Positions 43,153 to 52,779 of a DNA stretch of 64,000 bases are shown piece by piece (positions within the stretch are counted from its first letter, which is position 1; each line of letters begins with the position of its first letter). Made by a program: the position numbers and the translations under genes. The stretch comes from JACRPH01 sp041665465. Its GTDB lineage: Archaea; Nanobdellota; Nanobdellia; Woesearchaeales; GW2011-AR9. The stretch covers positions 1,240,001 through 1,304,000 of the forward strand of contig JBAYIU010000001.1 of the NCBI GenBank assembly GCA_041665465.1, written 5' to 3'. The notes under the pieces were generated by a model that was given only the letters and a program-made list of their open reading frames with translations, ran no database searches and had not been told where the DNA came from.

Positions 43153-43914
43153 ATGATCATTCCTGGATATAAGAAAAGTTCTAAAGGGGTTTATTATTCA
43201 GAAGAGATGAGAAATATTCCTGATTGTAGCATGGATCAAGTGTTTTTATTAGGTTACTTTAAACATCCTAGTGTAACTGAAGTGCTAACTCGCTTTGGTC
43301 GTAGTTTAATTCAATTGGAGAGAGAAGGGGGGGAAGGATTGTTAGAAGAAATACTTCTTTCTCTTCCAGATGAACTTAAACAAGGATTAATCAGTGGAAG
43401 TGATAAGGTTAGGCAGATAATTGCTAAAGAAATGTCCCCTTATTCCGAAAATAATTATCTAAGGATAAGATGTGGTTTTGTTCCTAAAGATTATGTTGCT
43501 CAATGCCAAGATGATTTCTTTAAGTTATACCATTTTATCGATGACCTAAATGTTTGTATGCATGGGTGTGGTGAAGAATGGAGTTTGGATGTTCGTCTTC
43601 GAGGGAAAAACCTATTACCTTATCGAGACATAGACACTTTATTAAAGCATGGGGTAGAAGTTAGCAATGCCCTGATTCAATGGTGGGGAGTTAACCAGCC
43701 TGATCCAGAAGTGGTCCATACCCGTTCTAAAAGATTCTTTGTTAAACATCTTTACCAATCCAAATTTAACTTAAGGAGTATACCTAATTTAACTCCTAGT
43801 TTCTTAGATGTGCTTATTCCAGAAGTTCTCTTTGCTTTAAGAACCGAAGCTCAACAGATGCAAGAAGTAGAAGAAACAGATGCGGAAGAATCTACTGACG
43901 CAGTTCTAAACTAA
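43153..43914 (+). CDS. Hypothetical protein
   Basis: 253 residues from ATG 43153; a TTG at 43141 is in frame, but a TATA-like CATATAAAC (about 43122-43130) places the transcript start at or near the ATG, so it is probably leaderless. The protein is soluble, with many helices (SMDQVFLLGYFKHPSVTEVL, LIQLEREGGEGLLEEILLSL) and a CMHGCGEEWSLDV stretch with two close Cys. The C-terminus is acidic. No family recognised. It overlaps the convergent ATPase gene by 4 bases. Confidence 0.62.
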   Translation: MIIPGYKKSSKGVYYSEEMRNIPDCSMDQVFLLGYFKHPSVTEVLTRFGRSLIQLEREGGEGLLEEILLSLPDELKQGLISGSDKVRQIIAKEMSPYSENNYLRIRCGFVPKDYVAQCQDDFFKLYHFIDDLNVCMHGCGEEWSLDVRLRGKNLLPYRDIDTLLKHGVEVSNALIQWWGVNQPDPEVVHTRSKRFFVKHLYQSKFNLRSIPNLTPSFLDVLIPEVLFALRTEAQQMQEVEETDAEESTDAVLN

Positions 43915-46202
43915 CTACGTTTAATCTTCTTTCCTTCTTTTTTTAACCAGTCTTTATACTCAAACATGATTCTCTTTGGGTCAGGCGTCCCGTATTTCTC
44001 TTTAACTTGGTCAGAAATGATATGGAAAGCATCATTGGCTCTTACTACAAATCCGGATTCCAGCAGAGAAGAATCTTGCAGTTCTACAAACAAGTCTACT
44101 ACTGCTTGTTTAGCTTCTGCTCGCATTTGGATGTTGTTTAATACTGCTTCCCAGTCCCCAGCAAATTCTTTAACCTTACCTGCCATTCTCTTAAGTATCT
44201 CTGAATTACCGTTGATGAATTCATCAGTCAGTTCTAATTGGTCAGTTTTAGGATTATAAACCATCAAATCTACAAAGGCTCCTTCTTTTAGAGGATCTTC
44301 TTCCCATTCTTTTCTCACTTCAGTGATTCTAAGGATGCGTTTATACTTCTTTAATCCGGAAATAACCGGGTTAACAATCACGATTATATCAATCGCTTTA
44401 AATGAAGTCTTAGGTACTCCAATATCGTTAACTACTCGGTCGTATACTCCGTAAGGAGAATCAGCATGAATAGTTCCAGCAACAACATTAGCAGCAGCAC
44501 CGATTCGCATAGCTTCAAACAGCGCTACTGCTTCTTTACTTCTAACTTCACCGATAAACAAGGCTGAGTCTCCTAAACGTAAAGTTGACCTGATTCCCGT
44601 AGCTGCATCTACTTCTGAACCGGGCGCGGAAAGAGCAGAAGCAACTTTTAATGATTCGATATTATACCCTAAATCGCGTAATGCTTGAGTGGGGAGTTCA
44701 AAAGTGTCTTCGATGGTAATCATTCTGGTTCTACGCAAGATTTCAACTAAGATACTACCCAAAAAACTAGATTTACCGCTGCTTCGAGTTCCAGCAATCA
44801 AGATTGCAGCGTTATTATCGACAATGAAACTTAACAGTCCGGCACTGATAGCGTTCATCATGCGGATTTTAGGTTGCATATATAAGGGGAAAGTCCAAGG
44901 AAAATCACGATGTCTTCTGAATGAGAAAGCCATCCCTTCTGGACTTAAGGGAGCAGTAATTGCTGCTACTCTTGAACTGAACCCTTTAACATTTAACTCT
45001 GTATCTAAGATGGGGTTAGCTTCGTCAAGCGGTCTTCCTGAAATCAATCTTAGTTTAGTGGCCCAACTATCTACCTCTTCTCGGGTAGGATAAACATTGG
45101 TATAACAATCCCCATAATCTTGATGTACAATAAAGATGGGCAGTTCTCCATTAGGAGAATTGATGTTGACGTCTTGTACTTTAGGGTCAGCCAGAAGTAA
45201 TTCAATCAGTCCAAATCCAACAGTGTAACGAAGAAGAGCTCGGGCTAACTGTTCAATTTCTTCTTCAGAAAGGCTCATTCCTTTATGTTCGACTAAATCG
45301 CTCAACAAGTCTTTTCCTATATTGAAAAAAACTTCTCTCATCCTCTGTGGATCAACAAATTCTTCTCTGCTGGGCTTATGTTCAGACATGATTCTTTTAG
45401 CATCATCTAACAATTCATATGTTTCTTCATTAAACCTAAACTCTGGAGGGGTAATGTGATACAAAGTCTTAACGTTATCATCAAATCCAAAGATGTTTAT
45501 CTCACTAGAATCTCCTCCTTCTTCAAAATTATAACTTTCTAATAGGTTTCCATTAGGAAATTCTGTAATTAACTTAGTATACATAAAATCTGGCCTAGTG
45601 GTGGGATGGAAGACATTTCCGTAAATCTGTCTGTCTCCCAATTTATACTCTGAAGAATGGGGCATTAATAGTTGTATTATAGCTAACTGTTCCATCCTTC
45701 TTACTACTTCCAATAATGCTCCGATAAATTTTTGTAATGAAGTAAGTTCTCTCTGATCAATAATCCGGTCCAGTTTAGTTTTTTCTCTTATCTCTAGCCT
45801 TTTTAATTCTACATAAGCGGCAAAAGGATCCTCTTTTAATCGTTTAGAAATGATTTTTTGGAATTCGGCATAACTACCTCGGATATAACGTTCATGTTCT
45901 GGGTCAACCACAATCTGTGAGAAAGAATACCTATCTTTCTTATTTAACTCTTTATACATAAAAGCTAATTCTGTTAACAATTTAGTCTGAGAAAAATCAT
46001 ATTCATATTCTCTTAATTGAGTTAAGGTAATAGTCGTTACACCACTTACTTGCATTAAAATGTCAATAATCTTGCCAAAACACACTTCATTATATTCAAT
46101 AGAAGGAGGAAAATTGCATTTCTCTACGTATACTTTAAGTATCTTATTCTCTCCTTCATGGAAGGTTTCGTACTCAAAACATTCTTTTCCTAAATCCACC
46201 AT
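43911..46202 (-). CDS. Type II/IV secretion ATPase (GspE/VirB11/FlaI-like)
   Basis: 763 residues. The C-terminal half is the hexameric secretion ATPase: Walker A AGTRSSGKSSF (near residue 470), an Asp-box-like MITIEDTFELPT, Walker B SALFIGEVRSKEA (near 545), and the His box AGTIHADSPYGV. The N-terminal ~250 residues are a long unrecognised domain, larger than in FlaI. It should drive assembly of a type IV pilus-like or archaellum-like structure from the cytoplasmic side. The platform protein (TadC/FlaJ) is not in the window, but coiled-coil and membrane proteins follow on the other side. It starts divergently from the coiled-coil gene at 46374. Confidence 0.88.
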   Translation of the reverse strand: MVDLGKECFEYETFHEGENKILKVYVEKCNFPPSIEYNEVCFGKIIDILMQVSGVTTITLTQLREYEYDFSQTKLLTELAFMYKELNKKDRYSFSQIVVDPEHERYIRGSYAEFQKIISKRLKEDPFAAYVELKRLEIREKTKLDRIIDQRELTSLQKFIGALLEVVRRMEQLAIIQLLMPHSSEYKLGDRQIYGNVFHPTTRPDFMYTKLITEFPNGNLLESYNFEEGGDSSEINIFGFDDNVKTLYHITPPEFRFNEETYELLDDAKRIMSEHKPSREEFVDPQRMREVFFNIGKDLLSDLVEHKGMSLSEEEIEQLARALLRYTVGFGLIELLLADPKVQDVNINSPNGELPIFIVHQDYGDCYTNVYPTREEVDSWATKLRLISGRPLDEANPILDTELNVKGFSSRVAAITAPLSPEGMAFSFRRHRDFPWTFPLYMQPKIRMMNAISAGLLSFIVDNNAAILIAGTRSSGKSSFLGSILVEILRRTRMITIEDTFELPTQALRDLGYNIESLKVASALSAPGSEVDAATGIRSTLRLGDSALFIGEVRSKEAVALFEAMRIGAAANVVAGTIHADSPYGVYDRVVNDIGVPKTSFKAIDIIVIVNPVISGLKKYKRILRITEVRKEWEEDPLKEGAFVDLMVYNPKTDQLELTDEFINGNSEILKRMAGKVKEFAGDWEAVLNNIQMRAEAKQAVVDLFVELQDSSLLESGFVVRANDAFHIISDQVKEKYGTPDPKRIMFEYKDWLKKEGKKIKRS

Positions 46203-46373
46203 CTTTTTTTCCAGATTAAGAGTTCCACTCTTAAGTAATCACATAACTTTATTATCTCTACTCCTTTAAATAGATATAGAAAGGGCTGATTTCCTTTCTA
46301 AGAGGAGTTTGAATAGCTTTTCAAAACTCTCTTTAAAGCAATAAAAGAATTTAATCTTTAAATACATTTCCCT

Positions 46374-46799
46374 ATGCCAGCAAAACCTTCCGCTCCGGAC
46401 ACTTCCGGGTATGATCCAGCTAAATTGTATGTGTGGGTTAAATCGTTAGAAGGTAAAGTCAACAATTTAACGCGGGAAATGGACCTGCTTAAGAATAATA
46501 TCGTTAAGAAAACTGAAGATATGAGAAAGGATCTTAAAGACATGAACAGTGAGTTGCTGGAAATGAGAGGAGAACAACAAAAAAGTATCGAGAAGATGGA
46601 TCTGATTATTAAAGAGCTTAAACAGACTGCGGGTATAGAAGAAGTGTTGGTGCTAAAGAAATATATCGATTTATGGAACCCTATGAACTTTGTCACTCAA
46701 AGAGACTTAGATCGTACAGTTAATGCTAAAATAATGGTTTTACGTGAACAGCTTAATAAAGCTAGTTCAACTGATAACGTAAAGGAAACAAATAAATAA
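46374..46799 (+). CDS. Coiled-coil protein
   Basis: 141 residues. A Pro-rich start is followed by KLYVWVKSLEGKVNNLTREM and a long coiled coil of about 80 residues (LLKNNIVKKTEDMRKDLKD onward), then EEVLVLKKYIDLWNPMNFVT and a helical end. The position beside the secretion ATPase and the general plan are reminiscent of archaellum accessory coiled-coil proteins (FlaC/D/E), though I see no solid match. It precedes another coiled-coil gene by 33 bases on the same strand. Confidence 0.68.
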   Translation: MPAKPSAPDTSGYDPAKLYVWVKSLEGKVNNLTREMDLLKNNIVKKTEDMRKDLKDMNSELLEMRGEQQKSIEKMDLIIKELKQTAGIEEVLVLKKYIDLWNPMNFVTQRDLDRTVNAKIMVLREQLNKASSTDNVKETNK

Positions 46800-46832
46800 T
46801 CAAAAGATATCCTTCTAAAAAGGTGATGATCA

Positions 46833-47423
46833 ATGGCTATGAACACTAAAATACCCGTATCTGACGTATTACAATTAAGAGGACAGGGATTGACTGACAA
46901 TCTTATCGCTGAGGAGTTGCGTAAACGAGGTTATGTACCTCAACAAATTACCATGGCTCTTTCTGAAGCTGATTCTTCTGGAGGAGATCCGGGGTATGGA
47001 AATCCTTTCCCTCAACCAGGTAATTTCTCTCAACCAAATTTTTCTTCGAATAATGGACCTATGTCTCCCGCTCCATCTAGTGGTGCTACTGATGATGCTT
47101 TATTTGAACGAATTGAAGATACAGTTGAAAGCATGATTGATGAAAAGTGGGATGAATTGATCGGCGAGGTTAGAAAAATAGTGGAATGGAAAGAGAAAGT
47201 TGAAGAGAGATTAGCCAAATGTAGTGGCGATATCGATAAACTTAAAGAGGATTTCAAACTTTTACATCAAGGAGTTCTGGGAAAGTTAGATGATTATGAT
47301 CAACGGATGACTGACGTTGATACTGAACTGAAAGCAGTAGGAAAAGTGTTTAAAGATGTGGTTCCCGAGTTTGTGGAAAATGTTAAAGAACTTCAAAGCA
47401 TTACTCAGAATTTAAAGAAGTAA
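46833..47423 (+). CDS. Coiled-coil protein with N-terminal helical motif
   Basis: 196 residues. The N-terminal ~40 residues (VLQLRGQGLTDNLIAEELRKRGYVPQQITMALSEAD) form a small helical module often seen in DPANN envelope proteins. A Pro/Ser/Asn-rich linker follows, then a coiled coil (EWKEKVEERLAKCSGDIDKLKEDFKLL). A GGTGATGATCA ribosome-type site precedes the ATG. Likely a partner of the preceding coiled-coil protein and of the secretion ATPase. No membrane segment. Confidence 0.68.
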   Translation: MAMNTKIPVSDVLQLRGQGLTDNLIAEELRKRGYVPQQITMALSEADSSGGDPGYGNPFPQPGNFSQPNFSSNNGPMSPAPSSGATDDALFERIEDTVESMIDEKWDELIGEVRKIVEWKEKVEERLAKCSGDIDKLKEDFKLLHQGVLGKLDDYDQRMTDVDTELKAVGKVFKDVVPEFVENVKELQSITQNLKK

Positions 47424-47514
47424 TTTAATATATTTCATCTGATTCATTTCTTTAGTCTTAATCTGATTCTTAATCTAATCGTTTCTGTTTCTAGATTTGT
47501 CTAGAAGATTAAAG

Positions 47515-48120
47515 CTATCCTGCAGTTAAAAAGGCTACTGCAAAGATAACTACTGCAAAAAGCACTATCAGCCCTAGCACTTTAGGATGAAAAAGAATAC
47601 CATAAATATTTTGTTCAAAACTAGGAGTGGCGGTATTAATGTAACCTCCCTCATTTATACTTGAAGGAGGAATGGTACCATTTCCGATTTGAGTAGCCGT
47701 AGCTGAACTGCTTCCTCCTTGAAAAGATGCTTCAGTAAACGATTGTCCTAACACTTTTCCTACTCCTGCTCCAACGATAATAAGAGCGATTCCAATCAGG
47801 GTCCAGTATACTGCTTTATCTTTAACTGCAGAAGCAAGATCTGCTTCTTTTGCTCCTAAAGACATGAATACTAACACTAACAACACTAAAAAGATGATTA
47901 CTACCGCAAACCAAGGGACCATGAAATTAATCATATCCAATAAACTTTGAGATAATAAGGTCATTAAAGAGATGGCTACCGCAACCGTAGCATTAATCCC
48001 CATGGACTTACCAATCGCTCCGGTTTTCTGTAGCATGGCAAATACTATCGCCCAGACTAAAATAACCGGATAGATCACACTAAAGTAACTCAATAATCCA
48101 ATATCCATTACTGTAGCCAT
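47515..48120 (-). CDS. Multi-helix membrane protein, paralog A
   Basis: 201 residues with about five predicted membrane helices. The first helix reads YFSVIYPVILVWAIVFAMLQKTG, matching the start of the next two genes (FLLVFTIVxAxLxKTK). The C-terminal half contains a Ser/Thr/Asn-rich loop and a final helix (VLGLIVLFAVVIFAVAFL). It is the last of three tandem paralogs on the minus strand. Function unknown; similar proteins appear repeatedly in DPANN genomes near secretion-type genes. Confidence 0.7.
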   Translation of the reverse strand: MATVMDIGLLSYFSVIYPVILVWAIVFAMLQKTGAIGKSMGINATVAVAISLMTLLSQSLLDMINFMVPWFAVVIIFLVLLVLVFMSLGAKEADLASAVKDKAVYWTLIGIALIIVGAGVGKVLGQSFTEASFQGGSSSATATQIGNGTIPPSSINEGGYINTATPSFEQNIYGILFHPKVLGLIVLFAVVIFAVAFLTAG

Positions 48121-48144
48121 GTTTTAAAATTTACCTTTAATGAT

Positions 48145-48720
48145 TTACTTCCTTTCAAACATATTAGCGATTCCTTTTCCGATATTGCCAATAGTGTCAG
48201 TTACTTTCTTATCAGTTGGCTCTTTAGTAATAAACCATACTACTAACCCAAAGATCAACAAGACTATCACCAATTCCGTTGTTTCTGAGGTCCACCATGA
48301 AAAAGTATCATAAGGGCCATTCCACAGATTTAAGGATGCTCCAAAGATGTAAAACACAAATCCGATAGCAATAATAGCGATAACCGGTGCAGCTTTATTA
48401 GAAAAGTTTGTTCCAAAGATCCCCATCAATAATAAGAGCATAATAGCGGCAATAGAAACTAAAGAGATACTTGGTAAGGCTTCATTCATAACCTTAACCG
48501 GATCATAACCTAATGGATAGGTTCCCATGATATGTGGAACTACAAACAATAATCCCATAATCACGGCAATAATAACGTTAAAGTTCTTTCTTCCTTCACC
48601 AACAATCTTAGTTTTTTGTAATACGGCATATACGATGGTAAACACTAACAAAAAGGGCAGCAGAAAATCTAAGATCCCCCATGTCTGAAAATACGATGCA
48701 AGATTGGAAAAGTTAACCAT
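48145..48720 (-). CDS. Multi-helix membrane protein, paralog B
   Basis: 191 residues, about five helices. The N-terminus FLLPFLLVFTIVYAVLQKTKIVG is the clearest form of the shared signature; NFNVIIAVIMGLLFVVPHIMG is the second helix. The end (FVVWFITKEPTDKKVTD style) has a short cytoplasmic tail. It lies 24 bases upstream of paralog A and 63 bases downstream of paralog C. An AAAGGAGGTCAG ribosome site precedes the ATG. Confidence 0.7.
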   Translation of the reverse strand: MVNFSNLASYFQTWGILDFLLPFLLVFTIVYAVLQKTKIVGEGRKNFNVIIAVIMGLLFVVPHIMGTYPLGYDPVKVMNEALPSISLVSIAAIMLLLLMGIFGTNFSNKAAPVIAIIAIGFVFYIFGASLNLWNGPYDTFSWWTSETTELVIVLLIFGLVVWFITKEPTDKKVTDTIGNIGKGIANMFERK

Positions 48721-48783
48721 TATTCTGACCTCCTTTTTGAATATTTTAATCTAATATTTTGTTAGTTTATTTATGTTTTGTTT

Positions 48784-49356
48784 TTATTTCCCTTCTTTCT
48801 TTTGAGCTGGTTCTTTTGTGATATAAAACATGAACCCTCCGATAATGATGAGGAAGATGATAGCGGCTGCCCATTGTTGGTCCCAATTTACAAATATGGA
48901 GAATATTGCTTCTAAGGCAGTGTTGCCTTCTGCATTAACCGTAATGGCATTTAGGAAAATAGCTACTATTCCAATAAACATTAAGATCATAAAGAATTTT
49001 ATCCATCCCGGGAATTCTTTAAGAGTGAATTCTTTATCCCCAAAAAATACTCCTACCAACATTAAGAAACATACTGCTAATATCAGCAACAATACTACAT
49101 CCGCCATTACTTTACTAATAAGCGAAACTAACTGGGTAGAAGCAATAACTAAAAAGGAAATACAAAAAGCAACGATGGCATTAATGTTCTTCTTGGTAGT
49201 ATCCTTGCCATCAATCTTTTCAATACCTAAGACCTTAGTTTTTTCTAAAATGGCAAACACTATGGTGAAAACCAATAAGAAGGGTAAGATAATATCGTAG
49301 ACTCCAATCTTATCTAGAAATATAATCACTCCTCTAAATATGCTTTCTTCAACCAT
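48784..49356 (-). CDS. Multi-helix membrane protein, paralog C
   Basis: 190 residues, about five helices. The N-terminus IILPFLLVFTIVFAILEKTKVLG followed by KKNINAIVAFCISFLVIAST matches paralog B helix by helix. The end is FMFYITKEPAQKKEGK, again close to the 'ITKEP' end of paralog B. It is the first gene of the three-gene minus-strand operon. The repeated KTK turn after helix 1 suggests a common cytoplasmic contact. Function unknown. Confidence 0.7.
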   Translation of the reverse strand: MVEESIFRGVIIFLDKIGVYDIILPFLLVFTIVFAILEKTKVLGIEKIDGKDTTKKNINAIVAFCISFLVIASTQLVSLISKVMADVVLLLILAVCFLMLVGVFFGDKEFTLKEFPGWIKFFMILMFIGIVAIFLNAITVNAEGNTALEAIFSIFVNWDQQWAAAIIFLIIIGGFMFYITKEPAQKKEGK

Positions 49357-49585
49357 CTATTTTCCTCTTTTATTAGAGGTTATTAAAAAACTAGAATATA
49401 TAAAGCTTTCTGCATTCTAAAGAGAAGAAGGAGTGAAGAAGTAAATAAGTGACCTTTTAAAAGAGTGATCCCCTTTTTCTCCTCGAAGAGATTCTACATA
49501 CAAATCGAAGACTTTAAATAGTAGTTAGAAGTTAACTCTACTAAATAATATTTATTCAAATAATGGTTAAATAGAGGTGGAGAAG

Positions 49586-51031
49586 GTGAGAAAACTTTTA
49601 GTATTGTTGGGTTGTTTAATATTTTTATTATCGTTAGTTGGGTCTACATGGGCTTCAGGTTTTGAGTTGAATCCAATATCTGATCACATTGGTCCTAAAG
49701 AAAAAGCTTATTTTAGTATGAATATAACTAATACTCTTGATCGTGAACAGACCTATCAAATCTTTTCCTTAGAATTGTCGCAATGGAATGTTGAGCCTTT
49801 TCCTCTTAAAGATAAAGTGATAGTTTTGCAGCCTGGAGAAAGTTATTCTGTCCAAATTGCTGCCACTCCTCTAAAAGATTTTAATCCTGGTATTTATTAT
49901 ATCTCTATCTCTGCTGACGGGGACAAAGGAAGTCACTTTGAAGGAAAGATGAAGGTGTATCTTGCTCCGGCAGAAGCAGTAATGTATTCTCCTTCAGTTA
50001 AACCTACCATTACCGCTCCAGAAAAGATTAATCCTCAAGAACCGGTATCTATTAAATTATTATTAGAAAATCGAAACGCTTTGAATTTAAGCAACTTACG
50101 TATCCGTCTAGAAAGTGAGATGGCGGAGTTTAATAAATTAGTTCCAGTAGATTTAGAACCGTTACAAAAAAAGGAAGTAGAAATAACCGTAATCCCCAAC
50201 AAGTATCAACAACCAAAAAGTTATGTGGTTAAATTTGTGTTTGAACGTTATGGTGAGGATTTCAAGACGGTTGAACTGCCAATAGAAGTTATGACTATGA
50301 TCCCGGGATTCTCAGTAGTGGAAGTGTATGAAGAGCCGGTTTTCTTAAAGAATTTCCGTCGTTTTACTATTAAAAACGAAGGAAATGTTTTGAATACTCA
50401 AGAAGTAAAGTATCCAGTAAGTTTCTTGGATGGATTATTAACTCAGGGAGAAGCACAGGTTAAGAAAGAAATCGATCAAAGATATCTTGCTTGGTCAGTA
50501 AGTTTAGGTGGCGGAGAAAGCACTTTTGTTTATTCTGTTACTAATTATCGGATCTTGTTATATATCTTTATAATATTAGTCGCTTTCTTAGTGTTCTATT
50601 TATATGTGCGTTCCCCAGTAAGCATCAAAAAAACAGCTGTTTCTTTAAAGAAAGATAGCGAAGGGGCTCTTTCTGAGGTTAAGGTAATGTTAGAAGTTAA
50701 GAATACTTCTTCTCATCCTCTGAAGGAAGTAGTGGTGTATGACCTTATTCCGGGATACGCAACGTTGTTAAAAACCGGGGAAAAGGACAAGGAGGGAGAA
50801 GTTGAATCTGCTCATCCTCATAAAGTAAGTCATATCAAAGAAGGGATAAAGTTAAGTTGGCCCTTGATGGACTTAGACGCTAAAGAACAAAGAATAATGG
50901 TTTACCGCCTTAAAGCTAAATTGAACATCTTAGGAGGGGTAAGTTTACCTCGGGCAACTGCAGAATTCCATCGTAAGAGTGGACGACGTGGCAAGGCTTA
51001 TTCGGGTGTATTTAAACTCGGTGGAAAGTAA
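49586..51031 (+). CDS. NEW3-type membrane protein (COG1470-like)
   Basis: About 481 residues. The frame can be opened at GTG 49577, but GAGGTG (49574-49579) is a good ribosome site for GTG 49586, which I use. A signal peptide (LLVLLGCLIFLLSLVGSTWA) is followed by two or three Ig-like beta domains typical of NEW3 proteins (PGESYSVQIAATPLKDFNPG), one transmembrane helix (ILLYIFIILVAFLVFYLY, near residue 325) and then another Ig-like domain on the inside (KEVVVYDLIPGYATLL). It has domains on both sides of the membrane. It is divergent from the three membrane paralogs and may work with them. Confidence 0.75.
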   Translation: MRKLLVLLGCLIFLLSLVGSTWASGFELNPISDHIGPKEKAYFSMNITNTLDREQTYQIFSLELSQWNVEPFPLKDKVIVLQPGESYSVQIAATPLKDFNPGIYYISISADGDKGSHFEGKMKVYLAPAEAVMYSPSVKPTITAPEKINPQEPVSIKLLLENRNALNLSNLRIRLESEMAEFNKLVPVDLEPLQKKEVEITVIPNKYQQPKSYVVKFVFERYGEDFKTVELPIEVMTMIPGFSVVEVYEEPVFLKNFRRFTIKNEGNVLNTQEVKYPVSFLDGLLTQGEAQVKKEIDQRYLAWSVSLGGGESTFVYSVTNYRILLYIFIILVAFLVFYLYVRSPVSIKKTAVSLKKDSEGALSEVKVMLEVKNTSSHPLKEVVVYDLIPGYATLLKTGEKDKEGEVESAHPHKVSHIKEGIKLSWPLMDLDAKEQRIMVYRLKAKLNILGGVSLPRATAEFHRKSGRRGKAYSGVFKLGGK

Positions 51032-51155
51032 TCTTTAAACATCGATATATTCACCGTAAAGGATAGACTAGAGAATGAAAACCTTTATATAGAAGGGGTT
51101 GTCTTAATAAATTCAAAATTAAGTTAATAATCAAAGAAATAAAGAGGGAGAGAAA

Positions 51156-51551
51156 ATGAAAGACTTTTTTTTAGGCTTAAGGGACAAATTTGCGAAATCT
51201 TCCGGTCAGGGAGAGGTTGATTCTGAAGCTTATCCGGAAGTGGGAGATGCAGTTTCTCGCGACGATAAGTCCAGAGTAACAGTTAGACCTTTCGTGATGG
51301 AAGAGTTCGAAGACATCAAAGAGATATTAGATGTCTTGCGAGAAGGTTCTACTATCGCTTTAATTAACATCAAACCTTTAAAAGATAAGGATTTGATCGA
51401 ATTGAAGAGAGCTGTAGGAAAATTAAGAAAAACCTGTGAAGCAATTGATGGCGACATCGCTGGATTTGGCGAGGATTATGTTGTTGCAGTTCCACAATTT
51501 GCTAAGATTCACCGGGCAAGAGCTAATTTTGAAGCTACAGACGTAGAATAA
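51156..51551 (+). CDS. sepF: SepF cell-division protein
   Basis: 131 residues. A short amphipathic N-terminal helix (MKDFFLGLRDKFAKSSG) for membrane binding, a linker, and the SepF core (VTVRPFVMEEFEDIKEILDV, STIALINIKPLKDKDLIELK, CEAIDGDIAGFGEDYVVAVP). Archaeal SepF anchors FtsZ to the membrane at midcell. The core is complete. A GAGGGAGAGAAA ribosome site lies before the ATG. No ftsZ is in the window. Confidence 0.9.
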   Translation: MKDFFLGLRDKFAKSSGQGEVDSEAYPEVGDAVSRDDKSRVTVRPFVMEEFEDIKEILDVLREGSTIALINIKPLKDKDLIELKRAVGKLRKTCEAIDGDIAGFGEDYVVAVPQFAKIHRARANFEATDVE

Positions 51552-51576
51552 TTTTTTTATTTAATTTATTTTTATT

Positions 51577-52740
51577 ATGGAGATTCTAGTTCTTCTGAAT
51601 AAGAACGCGAGTGGTTTTACTGAGAGAGAATCCTATAAAATAGGTAATCTCTTAAGGCCGTTATCGGGGGGAGTAATTGCAACTAAGTCCCCTGAAGAAA
51701 TGCGGAGGATATTAGGGAATTATTCTACTCGTCAACCTCGAATCTTAGGTATTGGCGGGGGAGACAATACTATCCCTGAAGTTCTTACTGCAGTTAAAGA
51801 GATGTGGGGTGAATTTCCAGAATATATCGCTTTATTCCCTCAAGGTGCAGTGTGTAACTGGGCTACCTCTTTTGGATTGAATGATGGGGTGGTAGACAAA
51901 TTCAAGAAAAGTGTCCGTCTTGGAGAAACTAAAGCTCTTCTTATGGCTAGATATATTAGTGAATGTTATTCTGAAGGAAGAGAGTTTATGACTGAAGAGC
52001 TAGAACCGTTAAGAGTAAACAAGAGAATAGGATTTAACTTTGGTGCAGGAGGAGTAGCAAAATTAATCTGGTTGTATGAAGGTAAGACTCCTAAGCAATA
52101 TCAACGATTAGAAGAAAGATTAAATCACATAGGTGTGGAAGATTATGATTCTTTCATTCAAGAAGTGTTACATGATAAAGGTTTATTACTCTCAGCAGTA
52201 GAAGCAGCTTCTAATGGTAACGGAGATTTAATACGTAGAGGTGGATCAGCTTATCCTTTGATTACTGTTTTGAGTTCTATATTTGCTGGTGTGTCTCCTT
52301 TTGGTGAACATCGTGATTATTATGGAATCCCTTTTGAAGGTAAGATCTTCTTAGACAGTTGCGAATGTGATTATGGTGATGTTAATGCGTTCTATGTTTC
52401 TGCTTATGATAAACTTAACTTCGGAATTCCTCTGTTAAATGTAGTTGCTAGTCCAGGTGCTCGAAAGAAAGGCAAGATTGAAGCGATCTTATGTCAAACT
52501 TCTGTCGAACATCTAGCCTTACAATTGCCTAGATTTGTTAAAGGAGAGAAAGTTGAAGGATTAAGTTATCATCCTGCAAGTAAAATGGTGCTGTGGTCAG
52601 AACGACCGATAGTTTATGAACTTGATGCGGGTTTGCATGCAGATAAAGTGGTTACGATCACCAAAGAAGATCCGTTAACTGTAATCTCTCCTTGTAAAGA
52701 GTATACTATTAAGGATCATCTTCGTCATTTCTTTAGATAG
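51577..52740 (+). CDS. Diacylglycerol-kinase-like lipid kinase
   Basis: 387 residues. The N-terminal part has the DAGK/LCB5/NAD-kinase-like fold: EILVLLNKNASG, then GIGGGDNTIPEVL (the GGDGT-type nucleotide loop, here GGGDN) and ALFPQGAVCNWATSFGL (the PxGTxN-type loop). The C-terminal part is beta-rich, as in this family (FEGKIFLDSCECDY, GLSYHPASKMVLWS). It would phosphorylate a lipid such as a diether or isoprenoid alcohol; the loop residues differ from the consensus, so activity is uncertain. It lies 25 bases after sepF. Confidence 0.78.
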   Translation: MEILVLLNKNASGFTERESYKIGNLLRPLSGGVIATKSPEEMRRILGNYSTRQPRILGIGGGDNTIPEVLTAVKEMWGEFPEYIALFPQGAVCNWATSFGLNDGVVDKFKKSVRLGETKALLMARYISECYSEGREFMTEELEPLRVNKRIGFNFGAGGVAKLIWLYEGKTPKQYQRLEERLNHIGVEDYDSFIQEVLHDKGLLLSAVEAASNGNGDLIRRGGSAYPLITVLSSIFAGVSPFGEHRDYYGIPFEGKIFLDSCECDYGDVNAFYVSAYDKLNFGIPLLNVVASPGARKKGKIEAILCQTSVEHLALQLPRFVKGEKVEGLSYHPASKMVLWSERPIVYELDAGLHADKVVTITKEDPLTVISPCKEYTIKDHLRHFFR

Positions 52741-52779
52741 AAACGTTTATTAAGACTTTTATCTTTTCTTTATACTCGA

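Noticed and set aside
44689..45093. Plus-strand open frame of 134 codons
   Set aside because: Antisense to the secretion ATPase, whose motifs are intact.
46358..46696. Minus-strand open frame of 112 codons
   Set aside because: Antisense to the coiled-coil gene at 46374; Ser/Ile/Leu-rich shadow.
48830..49300. Long plus-strand open frame (156 codons)
   Set aside because: It runs antisense to the membrane paralog C, has a composition expected from a reversed hydrophobic gene, and lacks a ribosome site.
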